Positions 23,978-31,829 of a DNA stretch of 49,076 bases are shown in pieces. A program made the translations under genes and the position numbers. The notes under the pieces are model-generated. The model saw nothing but the letters and a program-made list of their open reading frames with translations, ran no database searches and was not told where the DNA came from. Each line of letters starts with the position of its first letter. Positions within the stretch are counted from its first letter, which is position 1. The DNA is from Streptomyces soli (GTDB lineage: Bacteria > Actinomycetota > Actinomycetes > Streptomycetales > Streptomycetaceae), in NCBI RefSeq assembly GCF_003999195.1, contig NZ_RJVR01000358.1:1-49076 (forward strand). Direction: 5' to 3'.

Positions 23978-24610
23978 GTGACCGCACCGCTGACGCCGCA
24001 TGACCAGCCGTCCACGCCGCCGCCGTACCCGGCGCCCGAAGCGCCGAATGACGGGGTGCCGGAGGAGGAGCGCATGGCCCTCGGCCAGGAGCTCAGGCGC
24101 GGTGCGCTGACGGCTCTGCTCGTCGCGGTGTCCGGGGTGGTGCTCGGGCTGCTGTGGCTGTGGCTGGCGCCGCGCATTCCGCTGATCTCCGACGGCAAGG
24201 CGGTCTACCTCAAGGACTCCGAAGGCGAGCAGGCAGCCGGCAGCGACGGTACCTTCGTGCTGATCGCCCTAGGCATGGGCGTGGTCACCGGGGCCGTCGC
24301 CTTCTGGCGCTGCCGGCGCGGCGGGGTGGGCATCGTGCTCGGCCTGGCGGTCGGGGCCGTGCTCGGTTCGCTGCTGGCGTGGCGCCTCGGGGTCTGGCTC
24401 GGGCCGACGCAGGACCTGGTCGCGCATGCCAAGGCGGTCGGCACCAAGAAGGTCTTCGACGCCCCGCTGGAGCTGCGTGCCAAGGGCGCCCTGCTGATCT
24501 GGCCCATCGCGGCCACCCTGGTCCACCTCGGCCTCATCTCGACCTTCGGCCCCCGCGACGCGCAGCCCGCCCCGCGCTGGGACACCCCGGCGCCACCGCC
24601 GCAGTCCTGA
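23978..24610 (+). CDS. DUF2567-like membrane protein
   Basis: A 210-residue protein with a Pro-rich N terminus (PSTPPPYPAPEAPN) and four hydrophobic segments: ALTALLVAVSGVVLGLLWLW, GTFVLIALGMGVVTGAVAF, VGIVLGLAVGAVLGSLLAW and LLIWPIAATLVHLGLIST. The arrangement fits the actinobacterial DUF2567 family of unknown function. GTG at 23978 is preferred. An in-frame GTG at 23930 that overlaps the permease stop would add 16 residues and couple translation. The stop lies 3 nt from the end of the convergent small gene. Confidence 0.8.
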   Translation: MTAPLTPHDQPSTPPPYPAPEAPNDGVPEEERMALGQELRRGALTALLVAVSGVVLGLLWLWLAPRIPLISDGKAVYLKDSEGEQAAGSDGTFVLIALGMGVVTGAVAFWRCRRGGVGIVLGLAVGAVLGSLLAWRLGVWLGPTQDLVAHAKAVGTKKVFDAPLELRAKGALLIWPIAATLVHLGLISTFGPRDAQPAPRWDTPAPPPQS

Positions 24611-24613
24611 GCC

Positions 24614-24778
24614 TTACTTCCGCTCGTCCTTGGCGACGACGTGGTGCGTCGAGGCGTGTACGGGCGCCTTGTTGGCCTCGTCCAGGGCGGCGGCGACAGC
24701 GACGGAGGGGCCGACGACGACGGTGGCCAGGACCCCGGCAATGATTCCGAGACCGCGCGTGATGGTTGTCCTGCGCAT
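24614..24778 (-). CDS. Small secreted protein (54 aa)
   Basis: A 54-codon gene on the minus strand, starting MRRTTITRGLGIIAG. It has a basic N terminus, a hydrophobic core (LGIIAGVLATVVVGPSV) and an AVAAA stretch that would suit signal peptidase I. The predicted mature peptide is about 23-25 residues and carries HASTHHVVAKDERK. A GGGGAG ribosome site lies about 8 nt upstream of the ATG. Codon third positions are GC-rich, as expected for a real gene here. The convergent DUF2567-like gene ends 3 nt away. The function is unknown. Confidence 0.75.
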   Translation of the reverse strand: MRRTTITRGLGIIAGVLATVVVGPSVAVAAALDEANKAPVHASTHHVVAKDERK

Positions 24779-24940
24779 GGCGATCTCCCCTTCTGACTCG
24801 GTGCGTTGCCGCCGTTACGGGAATCATCGCCTGTCGCTCTGTGCGGATGCTCTGACGCGTCTGTGTGCTCGCTATCAGGCGCCCGGCCACTTCAGCGTGC
24901 TATTAGCCGACCTTTAGGCAACTCATACATCCGTTCGTGC

Positions 24941-24953
24941 GACACTCTCCGCC
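24941..24953 (+). promoter_or_regulatory. Possible leaderless -10 (GACACT) of the membrane-protein gene
   Basis: GACACT (24941-24946) lies exactly 7 nt before the ATG at 24954, which has no ribosome site in front of it. It departs from TAnnnT at the first base. Confidence 0.4.
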
Positions 24954-25598
24954 ATGGAGGGGACCGAACCACAGTTGAGGGCACTGCGCGCGGCGCTGTT
25001 CGCCGCGCTCTGCGTCACGCTGTCCGTCACCTCCCACGTACTGCTCTCCAGCATGCCGCTGCCGCTGACGGCCGTCGCGGGTGCGTACGCGGTGGTCTTC
25101 GCGGCCGCCTACGCGCTCGGCGGCCGCGAGCGCGGCTACTGGGCGATCGCCGCCCTCCTGGTCCCGCTGGAGTTGGCCGCCGACACGGCCTTCACCGCCG
25201 GCCAGCACACCTGCTACGGCCCCGGCGGCGGCCCCGTCACCGGTTCCTGGCGCGCCCTGACCTGCGACGGCGGCGCCGTCGGCGGCACCCTGGCGCACAC
25301 CACCGGCACCGGCCCCGCCGACTCGGCCTCGCCCTGGCTGCTGCTCGCCGTCCACCTCCTGGTCGGCCTGGCCGCCTCCTGGTGGCTGCGGCGCGGCGAG
25401 GCCGCCCTGCACCGGGTGCTGCGTACGGCGTTCCGGCCCCTGGCGGTCGCCATGGCGGCGGCTCTGGGCAATTCCACGGCCCCTGACCGCCGCCTTCCGG
25501 CCGCCCGGCCGGGGCAGGGTGTGGCCGCCGCCCCGGGGCTACCGCTGCTGCTGCACTCCGTCGTACGGCGTGGGCCGCCCTGCCCGGCCGCTTCCTGA
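24954..25598 (+). CDS. Hypothetical integral membrane protein
   Basis: A 214-residue protein. Hydrophobic segments are AALFAALCVTLSVTSHVLL, LTAVAGAYAVVFAAAYAL, YWAIAALLVPLELAADTAF and SPWLLLAVHLLVGLAASWW, predicting four membrane helices. Two Cys residues occur in the extracytoplasmic-like loop between helices 3 and 4. No family is recognised. A DsbA-like gene follows 58 nt downstream on the same strand, so a link to thiol chemistry is conceivable but unproven. Confidence 0.75.
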   Translation: MEGTEPQLRALRAALFAALCVTLSVTSHVLLSSMPLPLTAVAGAYAVVFAAAYALGGRERGYWAIAALLVPLELAADTAFTAGQHTCYGPGGGPVTGSWRALTCDGGAVGGTLAHTTGTGPADSASPWLLLAVHLLVGLAASWWLRRGEAALHRVLRTAFRPLAVAMAAALGNSTAPDRRLPAARPGQGVAAAPGLPLLLHSVVRRGPPCPAAS

Positions 25599-25656
25599 GC
25601 GAGCGACCTGAGCACAGCCCCCCACCCCGTACGTACACAGACGGAGAACGAAGATC

Positions 25657-26457
25657 ATGAGCAAGAGAAACAGCCTCGCCGCCAAGACCGCCGCCCGCGA
25701 GCGGCTGCGCGCGGAGCGTGAGCGGCAGGCGAAGCGCGACAGGCTGCGCCGCCAGATACTCGTCGCCGGTGGCGTGGTCGCGACGCTGGCGATCGTCGCC
25801 GGCGTGGCGGTCGCGGCGGTGCAGATGAACAAGCCCAGTTACTGGGTGGCCGCCGCCAGCAAGACGCTGGTTCAGCCCGCACACTCGTCGGGCAAGAACG
25901 GCACGTCCATCGTCGTCGGCGACGCGAACGCCAAGCACACCCTCAAGGTGTACGAGGACCTGCGCTGCCCCTACTGCGCGCAGTTCGAGCAGACCTCCGG
26001 CGACACGATCCAGGCGGACGTGAAGGCGGGCACGTACAAGCTCTCGTACACGATGGGCGCTTTCCTCGACAACTCCCTCGGTCAGGGCCAGGGCTCGAAG
26101 AACGCGCTGAGCGCGCTGGGCGCGGCGCTGAACGTGAGCACGGACGCCTTCGTGCAGTACCACAAGGTGCTGTACTCCAAGTCCGTCCACCCGGATGAGA
26201 CCACCGACGCCTTCGGCAGCGACACCAACCTCATCAAGTACGCCCAGCAGGTCCCTGCCCTCAAGAACAACACGGCCTTTCAGAAGGCCGTGAAGGACGG
26301 CACCTACGACAAGTGGGCGCTGACGATGGACAAGCAGTTCAGCGCCGACGGCATCACCGGCACCCCGACGGTGAAGCTGGACGGCACCGCCATCGCGAAC
26401 CCGCAGTCCATGACGGCCGCCCAGTTCGAGGACGCGATCAAGAAGCAGATCGGCTAG
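25657..26457 (+). CDS. Membrane-anchored DsbA-like thioredoxin-fold protein
   Basis: A 266-residue protein. A very basic N-terminal tail (residues 1-33) precedes one membrane helix (ILVAGGVVATLAIVAGVAVAA), placing the rest outside the cell. The thioredoxin fold carries CPYC (Cys104 and Cys107) after VYEDLRCPYC, and the conserved cis-Pro in TGTPTVKLDG. It is a typical actinobacterial extracytoplasmic thiol oxidoreductase of the DsbA/BdbD-like thioredoxin_4 group. A strong hairpin follows at 26491-26527. Confidence 0.9.
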   Translation: MSKRNSLAAKTAARERLRAERERQAKRDRLRRQILVAGGVVATLAIVAGVAVAAVQMNKPSYWVAAASKTLVQPAHSSGKNGTSIVVGDANAKHTLKVYEDLRCPYCAQFEQTSGDTIQADVKAGTYKLSYTMGAFLDNSLGQGQGSKNALSALGAALNVSTDAFVQYHKVLYSKSVHPDETTDAFGSDTNLIKYAQQVPALKNNTAFQKAVKDGTYDKWALTMDKQFSADGITGTPTVKLDGTAIANPQSMTAAQFEDAIKKQIG

Positions 26458-26490
26458 CAGCGGCCCCACGGCCCAAGCAGCCCGACGCGC

Positions 26491-26527
26491 CCGGCCGGTC
26501 CCTGGCATCGCCCTGGGGACCGGCCGG
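26491..26527 (+). terminator. Hairpin terminator after the DsbA-like gene
   Basis: CCGGCCGGTCCC (26491-26502) pairs perfectly with GGGACCGGCCGG (26516-26527) over a 13-nt loop. Confidence 0.7.
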
Positions 26528-26567
26528 CGAAGTCCGTCGAACACTGCGAAATGCCCTTCGCACAGAG

Positions 26568-26583
26568 GTTACTGGCGCGTAAC
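26568..26583. promoter_or_regulatory. Operator-like inverted repeat upstream of the phoD remnant
   Basis: GTTAC-TGGCGC-GTAAC is a perfect 5-bp inverted repeat ending 10 nt before the remnant's apparent GTG start. The TTACTnnCGnGTAA shape resembles sites bound by TetR-family regulators in actinobacteria. It may be a relic of the original promoter. Confidence 0.35.
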
Positions 26584-26593
26584 TTGTGCGCCC

Positions 26594-27128
26594 GTGACCG
26601 AGACCTCCGTACCCTCACAGACCTCAGCTGCTGGGCCTGCCCAAGGACGGCCTGGCCCTCAACACCGACCAGTGGGACGGCTACACCGACGACCGCCGCG
26701 AACTCCTGGCCCACCTCCACGACGACGGCATCCTCAACACGGTCTTCCTGACCGGCGACATCCACATGGCCTGGGTCAACGATGTGCCGGTCAAGGCGGC
26801 CACCTATCCGCTCTCCGCCTCCGCCGCCACGGAGTTCGTCGTCACCTCGGTGACCTCCGACAACCTCGACGACATCCTCAAGGTCGAGCCGGGCACCGTC
26901 TCCGTCGTCGCCGCGGCCGCCATCCAGGCCGCCAACTGCCATGTCAGGTGGCTCGATACCGACTCCCACGGCTACGGGGTCCTCGACATCACCGGCACCC
27001 GGGCACAGATGGACTACTACGTCCTCTCCGACCGCACCGATCCCGCCGCCACCGCCACCTGGAAGAGCTCCTACCGCACGAGGACCGGCACACAGAAGGT
27101 CGAACGGGTGTACTCGCCTGTCGGTTGA
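26594..27128 (+). pseudogene. Remnant of a PhoD-like alkaline phosphatase gene
   Basis: From about 26631 one frame reads GLPKDGLALNTDQWDGYTDD, TVFLTGDIHMAWVND, SAATEFVVTSVTSDNLDDIL and MDYYVLSDR, the C-terminal third of an alkaline phosphatase D family protein. The full family is about 500-560 residues; only about 165 remain, without the N-terminal metal ligands or signal peptide. A GTG at 26594 (reading TETSVPSQTS) may be the original start, now in another frame, so the middle of the gene appears deleted. An ATG at 26766 could yield 120 residues but not an active enzyme. Confidence 0.85.
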
Positions 27129-27379
27129 CGGCCACGCCGTCGATTTCCGGCCGATCTCCGCGTTAACCCAGGATCTCGCGGGACGGGCACACAAAGGTTT
27201 GCCGCGTACGAAATCCGGCAAATCGCCCGTCCCGCGTATCAGGACCATTGCATACCTAGGGATTACCCTGTCTTTGCCAATGGGCCGGTTCGGATCTGCA
27301 CCGAACCTGACATGGACACATAACCTCCGGACGGCGAGGAGGAAGTTCCTCTCGTTCCGACCCCCCACAAGGAGTGCCC
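27129..27379 (+). promoter_or_regulatory. Upstream region of the metalloprotease gene
   Basis: This 251-bp gap has no gene. It contains the inverted repeat GGTTCGG-ATCTGCA-CCGAACC (27287-27307) and a short palindrome GAGGAAGTTCCTC near 27340-27355. It is slightly AT-richer near 27245-27280. AAGGAG sits 6 nt before the ATG at 27380. Confidence 0.4.
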
Positions 27380-28360
27380 ATGTCCCCCCGCCCCGCCCGC
27401 TCCCGTTCCCGTCTCCTCGGTCTCGCCGCCGTGGCCGGAACATTCGCCATGCTCCCGATGTCCGGCGCCACCGCCACCGTGAGCAGCGCCGCCGACCACG
27501 CCAGAACCGGCGCCCAACAGTGTGCCGACGACAGTGACGCCGCCGCCCGCAAGGCCAAGGGCTCCACCGCCAAGGAGCCCAACGACCTCACCGCCGCCCA
27601 GGTCGGCCGGATGAACGCCGACCTCAAGCAGAAGCTCTCGGCGCTCAAGGCCGCCGGCAAGAAGACCACCCTGTCGGCCGCCGCCACCACGACCATCCCG
27701 GTCTACTGGCACGTCATCACCAGCGGCTCCGCCGGAAGCCTGACGGCAAGCCAGATAGCCGGCCAGATCTCGGTCCTCAACGCCGCCTACGGCGGCTCCG
27801 GCACCGGCAACGTCAACTCCGGCTTCCAGTTCAGCCTCGCCGGCACCGATTACACCAACAACTCCACCTGGTACAACCTCACCGACGGCTCGTCCGCCGA
27901 GAAGACCATGAAGTCCACCCTCCGCAAGGGCGGCGCCGGAGCCCTCAACATCTACTCCGCCAACCTCCAGAACAGCCTCCTGGGCTGGGCCACCTTCCCG
28001 AGCTCGTACGCGTCCAACAAGACCTACGACGGCGTCGTCATCCTCGACACCTCCATCCCCGGCGGCTCCGCCACCAACTACAACGAGGGCGACACCGCCA
28101 CCCACGAAATCGGCCACTGGCTCGGCCTCTACCACACCTTCCAGGGCGGCTGCAGCACCACGGGCGACTCGGTCTCCGACACCCCCGCCGAGAAGAGCGC
28201 CGCGTACCAGTGCCCCACCGGCCGTGACACCTGCACCACCACCGGCGTCGACCCGATCCACAACTTCATGGACTACACGTACGACTCCTGCATGTACCAG
28301 TTCACCTCCGGCCAGGTGACCCGCATGCAGAACCAGTGGACCGCCTACCGCGCGGGCTGA
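27380..28360 (+). CDS. Secreted zinc metalloprotease, M43 (pappalysin-like) type
   Basis: A 326-residue secreted protease. The N terminus has an Arg-rich signal peptide (SPRPARSRSRLLGLAAVAG) ending near SGATA, then a propeptide-like region rich in Lys and Ala. The catalytic motif THEIGHWLGLYHTFQGGC supplies His242, Glu243, His246 and His252, the extended HExxHxxGxxH of metzincins. A downstream NFMDYTYDSC segment provides the Met-turn. Four Cys near the active site probably form disulfides. AAGGAG precedes the ATG. Confidence 0.93.
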   Translation: MSPRPARSRSRLLGLAAVAGTFAMLPMSGATATVSSAADHARTGAQQCADDSDAAARKAKGSTAKEPNDLTAAQVGRMNADLKQKLSALKAAGKKTTLSAAATTTIPVYWHVITSGSAGSLTASQIAGQISVLNAAYGGSGTGNVNSGFQFSLAGTDYTNNSTWYNLTDGSSAEKTMKSTLRKGGAGALNIYSANLQNSLLGWATFPSSYASNKTYDGVVILDTSIPGGSATNYNEGDTATHEIGHWLGLYHTFQGGCSTTGDSVSDTPAEKSAAYQCPTGRDTCTTTGVDPIHNFMDYTYDSCMYQFTSGQVTRMQNQWTAYRAG

Positions 28361-28398
28361 CCGGGCACTGATCCCGACTCCCCCACGTTCCCGTCCTG

Positions 28399-28911
28399 AT
28401 GGAGAAAACAAAGGGGCGGGGACGCGGGCGTCGCGGCGTACTGATCATGCTGCTCGTCGGCCTGGTGCTGGCCGCTGCCGCCTGGCCGACAGTCAAAGCA
28501 CAAGTACGGGCCGCCAGTTGGGACAAGCAACAGCCCACCGGCCCCGACCACATCACCCCCCGCATGAAGGCGGTCCGGGACGCGGTCGTCAAGGAGTTCC
28601 ACCTCAACGGCACCCCCGGCTGCTACCGCGAGGAAGGCGGCATACCCGGCGGCGGTGAACACCCCCTCGGCCGCGCCTGCGACTTCATGCTCACCCCCGC
28701 CGGCAAACGCGCCACCGGCCACGCCGACACCCTGGGCGAGCAGATCGTCGCCTGGGTCCGCGAACACGCCGCGCAGTACGGCATCTGGTACGTCATTTAC
28801 GAACAGCACATCTGGTCCAGCCGCCTCCCCCAACAGGGCTGGAAACTGATGGAGGACCGCGGCTCAATCACCCTCAACCACTACGACCACGTCCACATAT
28901 CGGTCTACTGA
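28399..28911 (+). CDS. VldE/ARB-07466-like secreted cell-wall protein
   Basis: A 170-residue protein with a basic N terminus, one membrane or signal helix (VLIMLLVGLVLAAAAW) and an extracytoplasmic domain. GEHPLGRACDFM and the C-terminal NHYDHVHISVY resemble the His/Asp zinc-site pattern of M15-type peptidases, and match the domain found at the end of many actinobacterial peptidoglycan hydrolases. Two Cys (GCYREEGG, RACDFM) may be disulfide bonded. Enzymatic activity is inferred. It follows the metalloprotease by 38 nt. Confidence 0.8.
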   Translation: MEKTKGRGRGRRGVLIMLLVGLVLAAAAWPTVKAQVRAASWDKQQPTGPDHITPRMKAVRDAVVKEFHLNGTPGCYREEGGIPGGGEHPLGRACDFMLTPAGKRATGHADTLGEQIVAWVREHAAQYGIWYVIYEQHIWSSRLPQQGWKLMEDRGSITLNHYDHVHISVY

Positions 28912-29080
28912 TCATCGGGGGCTGCCTGAACTCGGGCATCGGGAGACTGCGCGTTGCCGTCCAGCCCCGAGGCGCGGCCGGACGAGTGAAGCCGGAGGCG
29001 GGACGCAACCGGCGGGCCGCCGGGGGTTGTCCTGCACGGCAAGTCCGGGCGACATCGTCCGAGATCCGAGAGGAAACACC

Positions 29081-29335
29081 ATGACCCTTCTCTACACTCC
29101 GCTGCAGTCAGTCGGCAGAGACTACTTCCTCGCCCCGCCCGCCGCCGCCCCGAGCGTGTCCCATGCCCTGTCCGCCACCGACGCGCGCTGGGTCGAGCTC
29201 CATGCCGCGCTCATTTCGGCAGGGGTGCCCCCGCTGCCGGGGGACAGCTCCGCGGTGCACAACATCGCGCAGCGACTCGATGACGCCACGGTCAGCGCCG
29301 TCGTCGCCTGGATCGACAGCGCGGCCGCCCGCTGA
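29081..29335 (+). CDS. Hypothetical small protein (84 aa)
   Basis: An 84-residue protein starting MTLLYTPLQSVGRDYFLAPP, with AGAGGAAA 5 nt before the ATG. It has no signal peptide, no membrane helix and no recognised motif. The C-terminal half (VHNIAQRLDDATVSAVVAWI) looks helical. The 28912-29080 stretch before it holds no gene that I can see. The function is unknown. Confidence 0.6.
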   Translation: MTLLYTPLQSVGRDYFLAPPAAAPSVSHALSATDARWVELHAALISAGVPPLPGDSSAVHNIAQRLDDATVSAVVAWIDSAAAR

Positions 29336-29342
29336 GTATGCG

Positions 29343-29869
29343 TTAGTCGGTCAACGTCGCGCCGTGTACGGCGGAAAGCTGCCGGGTCAGTGAAGTCCAG
29401 GTCCGCATCGGACCAGCGCCGATGTAGTTGGCCGGCGCTGCGACGGACCGAGGCGGCGAGGTGGGGGAGGGCGGGGTGGATATCCGAAGTGTGGGCTGCC
29501 GCCTCCAGCTCTCGACGAGCTGGAGGCGGCTGCCGTCACCGGGCGCACGGTTGTCGAGGCAGGCGAACCGATGCAGATGGACGATCGCCCAGGAAATACA
29601 GGCCGCCGCCAGTCCGAACCCATACCGCCGGTCGTCTTCGGCTTCGGGCACGCCGTCGGCCAGGGCGCGGCGGTAGCGGTCGGCAAGGCCAGTGGCGATC
29701 GGGTCCCCCGCGGTCATCCACCCCGGGCCGGGACATGATGACCAGTCCGTCTGGAAGGTCGGCGGCGATGACGCCGGGGGCGACGGCGAGTCCGAGGTTA
29801 TCGGAGAGGAACCGGAGCGCGGCCAACTCGGCGCGGAGTCGCCAGGGTTCTCCGGCAGCGGGCATCCGC
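29343..29869 (-). pseudogene. Remnant of an aminoglycoside-phosphotransferase-like gene
   Basis: On the minus strand one frame (from about 29865) reads EPWRLRAELAALRFLSDNLG and APGVIAADLPDGLVIMSRPG, the N-lobe pattern of APH/choline-kinase-like proteins. A second frame then continues with GDPIATGLADRYRRALADG, AAACISWAIVHLHRF and RLQLVESWRRQ, a C-terminal part. The catalytic HGDxxxxN and DxD motifs are absent, and the frame changes at about 29730-29760. This indicates a deletion through the catalytic core. Confidence 0.75.
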
Positions 29870-29919
29870 AGAGTTTTTGGCGTTCGCCCGGCCGCACCGC
29901 CGACTGACGCCGCGGGCGG

Positions 29920-30498
29920 CTACTCGGCGTCCAGGTCCGCCAAGAAGTCGAGGGCGATGGCCCAGGTGCGTTCGGTGGCGTCCGGGTCGTAGTCGTCCAG
30001 GGCGGGGTCGGTGTAGAGGTGACCGGCGCCCCGGTAGCGGTGGATTTCGACGTCGGCGCCGGCTTTGCGCATACGGAGGTACCAGGCGTTGAGCCAGTCG
30101 TCGGATTCGAATGGGTCGGGGTCGGCGACATGGAGCTGGACGGGGAGGCCGGGGGCGGTGGCGTCGTCGGCGAGGTCGGAGGTGCCGTGCAGGAGTAGCA
30201 GGCCGCGGGCCTTGGAGTCGGCGAGGGCGAGGTTCTGGGCGATGGAGCCGCCAAGGGAGAAGCCGGCGTAGACCAGGCCGTGCTCGGAGAGGGGTCCGGA
30301 GACGGTGACGGCGCGCATGAGGAGTTCGTCGCGGCCGATCTCCTCGCGGATGGCCAGGCCCTCCTCCAGGCTCTCGGTGGTACGGCCGTCGTAGAGGTCG
30401 GGCACATGCACCTCGTGACCGGCCGCTTGCAGCCGGTCAGCGGCGGCGTGCAGGGCCGGACGCAAGCCGTAGGCCGAGTGGAAGAGGACGATATTCAC
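29920..30498 (-). CDS. Dienelactone-hydrolase-family alpha/beta hydrolase
   Basis: A 192-residue alpha/beta hydrolase. GFSLGGSIAQ is the nucleophile elbow, with Ser in the position where classical dienelactone hydrolases have Cys. GAGHLYTDPALDDYD carries the catalytic His, and ADPDPFESDD probably holds the acid. The length fits the family. The start at GTG 30498 (NIVLFHSAYGLRPAL follows) has an AAGG ribosome site; a start at 30534 would add 12 residues. It is divergent from mscS. The substrate is unknown. Confidence 0.88.
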   Translation of the reverse strand: MNIVLFHSAYGLRPALHAAADRLQAAGHEVHVPDLYDGRTTESLEEGLAIREEIGRDELLMRAVTVSGPLSEHGLVYAGFSLGGSIAQNLALADSKARGLLLLHGTSDLADDATAPGLPVQLHVADPDPFESDDWLNAWYLRMRKAGADVEIHRYRGAGHLYTDPALDDYDPDATERTWAIALDFLADLDAE

Positions 30499-30543
30499 GG
30501 GTCTGCCTTCGCTCGGGGTCGGGTACGCGACCATGGTGCCAGC

Positions 30544-30556
30544 TACCGTTCAAAGC
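30544..30556 (+). promoter_or_regulatory. Probable leaderless promoter -10 of the MscS gene
   Basis: TACCGT (30544-30549) fits TAnnnT and ends exactly 7 nt before the ATG at 30557. No ribosome site is visible. Confidence 0.5.
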
Positions 30557-31663
30557 ATGGAGAACGTCATCCGCCCGATCATCGTGGCCGGTGGCGCCGT
30601 TGTCCTGACCCTGGCCGTGGGCTGGGTGGTCGACAAGGCGCTGCGCCGCGTCGATGCCCGGCACCCCGAGACACCACTGTGGGACCTGCTGCGCCGCTGC
30701 CGGCTGCCACTTCAGCTGGTGCTGCTGGCAGCGCTGCTGCGGGGCTCGTACGAGGCCGCGCATGTCGGCCGCCGCCACACCGCGGCGATCGGACAGGCGC
30801 TGACCCTGGTGCTGATCGGGGCCTGTGCCTGGCTGGTGGTGCGGGTGGCGGTCGCCGTCGTTGAGGCCACGTACTCGCGCTACGCCGCCAGTACGCACGA
30901 CCCGGCGCGGGTGCGGCGGGTCCGTACGCAGGTGACGCTCATCCAGCGGGTGGTCTCCGCGATCGTCGGGGTGGTGGCGGTGGCGGCGATGCTGCTGACC
31001 TTCCCCGCGATGCGGACGATCGGCACGTCCATGCTGGCCTCGGCGGGCGTCATCGGTGTCGTCGCGGGTGTCGCCGCCCAGTCGACGCTGTCGAATCTCT
31101 TCGCCGGGCTGCAGATCGCCTTCGGCGACGTGGTGCGGATCGGCGACGTGGTGGTCGTCGAGGGCGAGTGGGGGAAGGTCGAGGAGATCACGCTGACCTA
31201 TCTGGTCGTGAACACCTGGGACGAGCGGCGCATCACCATGCCGGTCTCGTACTTCACCAGCAAGCCCTTCGAGAACTGGTCACGCGGCAACCCCCGCATG
31301 ACCGGCACCGTCTTCTTCCACCTCGATCACGCCACCCCGATCGACCTGATGCGCGAACGCCTCCACGAGGTCCTCAAGGACTGCGAGCAGTGGGACGGCC
31401 GTGCTTGGGGCCTCGTCGTCACCGACACCACGCCCTCCACCATCCAGGTCCGCGCCCTGGCCACGGCCAAGGACTCCGACGACATCTGGAACGTACGCTG
31501 CATCATCCGCGAGCAGCTCATCGAATGGCTCCGCCGCGAGCACCCCTACGCCCTCCCCCGCATCAACACCGCCCCGGCTCCCGGGCTCGCGGAGGCCCCC
31601 GACCGCAAGCAGGCCGCCCCCAGCTCCGAGGACATGGGCCCGGGCCCCGGCAACATCTCCTGA
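30557..31663 (+). CDS. Small-conductance mechanosensitive channel (MscS family)
   Basis: A 368-residue membrane channel that relieves turgor on osmotic downshock. Hydrophobic helices include PIIVAGGAVVLTLAVGWVV, GQALTLVLIGACAWLVVRVA and VVSAIVGVVAVAAMLL. The pore helix and beta-domain follow: ASAGVIGVVAGVAAQSTLSN, LFAGLQIAFGDVVRIGD and VEEITLTYLVVNTWDERR are hallmark MscS sequence. The last 16 codons and stop lie in or next to a 49-bp stretch that is repeated 142 bp downstream. Confidence 0.93.
   Translation: MENVIRPIIVAGGAVVLTLAVGWVVDKALRRVDARHPETPLWDLLRRCRLPLQLVLLAALLRGSYEAAHVGRRHTAAIGQALTLVLIGACAWLVVRVAVAVVEATYSRYAASTHDPARVRRVRTQVTLIQRVVSAIVGVVAVAAMLLTFPAMRTIGTSMLASAGVIGVVAGVAAQSTLSNLFAGLQIAFGDVVRIGDVVVVEGEWGKVEEITLTYLVVNTWDERRITMPVSYFTSKPFENWSRGNPRMTGTVFFHLDHATPIDLMRERLHEVLKDCEQWDGRAWGLVVTDTTPSTIQVRALATAKDSDDIWNVRCIIREQLIEWLRREHPYALPRINTAPAPGLAEAPDRKQAAPSSEDMGPGPGNIS
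31603..31651 (+). repeat. 49-bp perfect direct repeat, copy 1 (3' end of mscS)
   Basis: These 49 bases are identical to 31745-31793. In this copy they encode RKQAAPSSEDMGPGPG, followed by NIS and the stop. Confidence 0.95.
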
Positions 31664-31744
31664 CGCCCACCAACCGCCGGACGAAGTCCGGCCCAGCGAC
31701 CCGAAGCAAGCGAAGCGCCCGCGAGGGGCGCAAAAGAAGTAGGT

Positions 31745-31793
31745 CCGCAAGCAGGCCGCCCCCAGCTCCGAGGACATGGGCCCGGGCCCCGGC
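31745..31793 (+). repeat. 49-bp perfect direct repeat, copy 2
   Basis: Exact copy of 31603-31651, offset by 142 bp. Read in the mscS frame this copy would end in SH and a stop. The intervening 93 bp contains sequence of a type common at streptomycete gene ends (ccggacgaagtccgg, ggggcgcaaaagaag). Either a tandem duplication or an insertion with target duplication could explain it. Confidence 0.95.
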
Positions 31794-31829
31794 TCCCACT
31801 GAGCACCCGGGCACCCTGAGCACCCGCTC

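Noticed and set aside
22019..24610. An antibiotic-resistance or lantibiotic export locus
   Set aside because: The ABC pair is generic DrrAB-like, with no biosynthetic or precursor-peptide gene beside it, so a specific role is not supported.
31664..31829. Possible short gene between mscS and the antiporter remnant
   Set aside because: The open stretches derive from the duplicated mscS tail and repeat-like DNA, with no ribosome site.
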